The notes under the pieces: model-generated
The model's database searches: none
The model's input: the letters and a program-made list of their open reading frames with translations, nothing else
Told to the model about the DNA's origin: nothing
NCBI GenBank assembly: GCA_965221635.1
Contig: OZ244902.1
Coordinates: forward strand, 248,001 to 312,000
Source: JAAXHB01 sp965221635
GTDB taxonomy: Bacteria; Actinomycetota; Acidimicrobiia; Acidimicrobiales; Aldehydirespiratoraceae
Direction of reading: 5' to 3'
DNA: 64,000 nucleotides
Translations under genes and position numbers: made by a program
In this document: positions 63,917 through 64,000 of the stretch, piece after piece
How positions within the stretch are numbered: position 1 is the first letter of the stretch
Layout: every line of letters starts with the position of its first letter

Positions 63917-64000
63917 ATGACCTCAACCGTTCATTCCCCGACGGGCGACGCCCACGCCGGTGAGCTGTCCCAAAACGCGTTCATGGAACAGTTCAGCCTG
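63917..64000 (+). CDS. Start of a third subunit gene, cut by window end
   Basis: An ATG at 63917 opens a frame of 28 codons ('MTSTVHSPTGDAHAGEL' and on to the edge), 11 bases after the stop of the iron-sulfur subunit. The place suggests a membrane anchor (NrfD/PsrC-like) or another operon member, but the visible part is only a polar N-terminus and shows no membrane helix. Confidence 0.55.
   Translation, partial: MTSTVHSPTGDAHAGELSQNAFMEQFSL

Overview
The window is high-GC, gene-dense actinobacterial chromosome. Menaquinone genes, a MurA with Asp in place of the usual catalytic Cys, type B L31, a WecA-type transferase and the order argS-lysA-hom-thrC-rho-rpmE with the ATP synthase operon nearby all fit Actinobacteria. 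A deep branch such as Acidimicrobiia is my best guess, but this is inference and not proven. No rRNA, tRNA, CRISPR array, insertion sequence or replication origin was seen.

Bases 1-7637 form an accessory defence island. It holds the end of a DUF222/HNH (13E12-like) protein, an orphan Phd/YefM-like antitoxin, a MazEF-type toxin-antitoxin pair, and a type ISP-like restriction enzyme (nuclease, helicase, N6-adenine methyltransferase). The enzyme's nuclease part is split from the rest by a frameshift at a run of ten G. A second Phd/YefM-like gene, clearly a duplicate of the first, closes the island, so the module sits between direct repeats.

Bases 7679-11359 are a coxSLM-type molybdenum hydroxylase of the form II kind. 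Bases 11480-22000 hold a sugar nucleotidyltransferase, a histidine phosphatase, a menaquinone run (menF-menD-menH-menC) whose MenF carries a MerR-like N-terminal domain, and ligA. Bases 22000-28400 hold a membrane protein, mnmA, a cysteine desulfurase, a zinc-finger rhomboid protease, a NifU-like protein and murA. Bases 28450-36000 hold an MFS transporter and the run prfA-prmC-sua5-rpiB-glyA-wecA.

Bases 36000-40150 carry poorly known genes: a hydrolase, a protein with a C-terminal J-domain, a one-pass membrane protein with long Tyr/Arg/Asp and Tyr/Glu/Asp repeats, and a two-module hypothetical protein. Then come glpX and a complete F1Fo ATP synthase operon with two small accessory membrane proteins, L31, and a Rho-like protein whose RNA-binding part is intact but whose ATPase motifs are lost. 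thrC, hom, lysA and argS follow, with no thrB between thrC and rho. A minimal kinase-like gene lies between hom and lysA.

The right end has an amidohydrolase/deaminase divergent from a DMSO-reductase-family molybdoenzyme, its four-cluster iron-sulfur partner and the start of a third gene.

The strongest candidates for something undescribed are the ATPase-dead Rho-like protein in the rho locus, the MerR-MenF fusion, the G-tract split type ISP enzyme between duplicated antitoxins, and the acidic Tyr-Asp repeat membrane protein.
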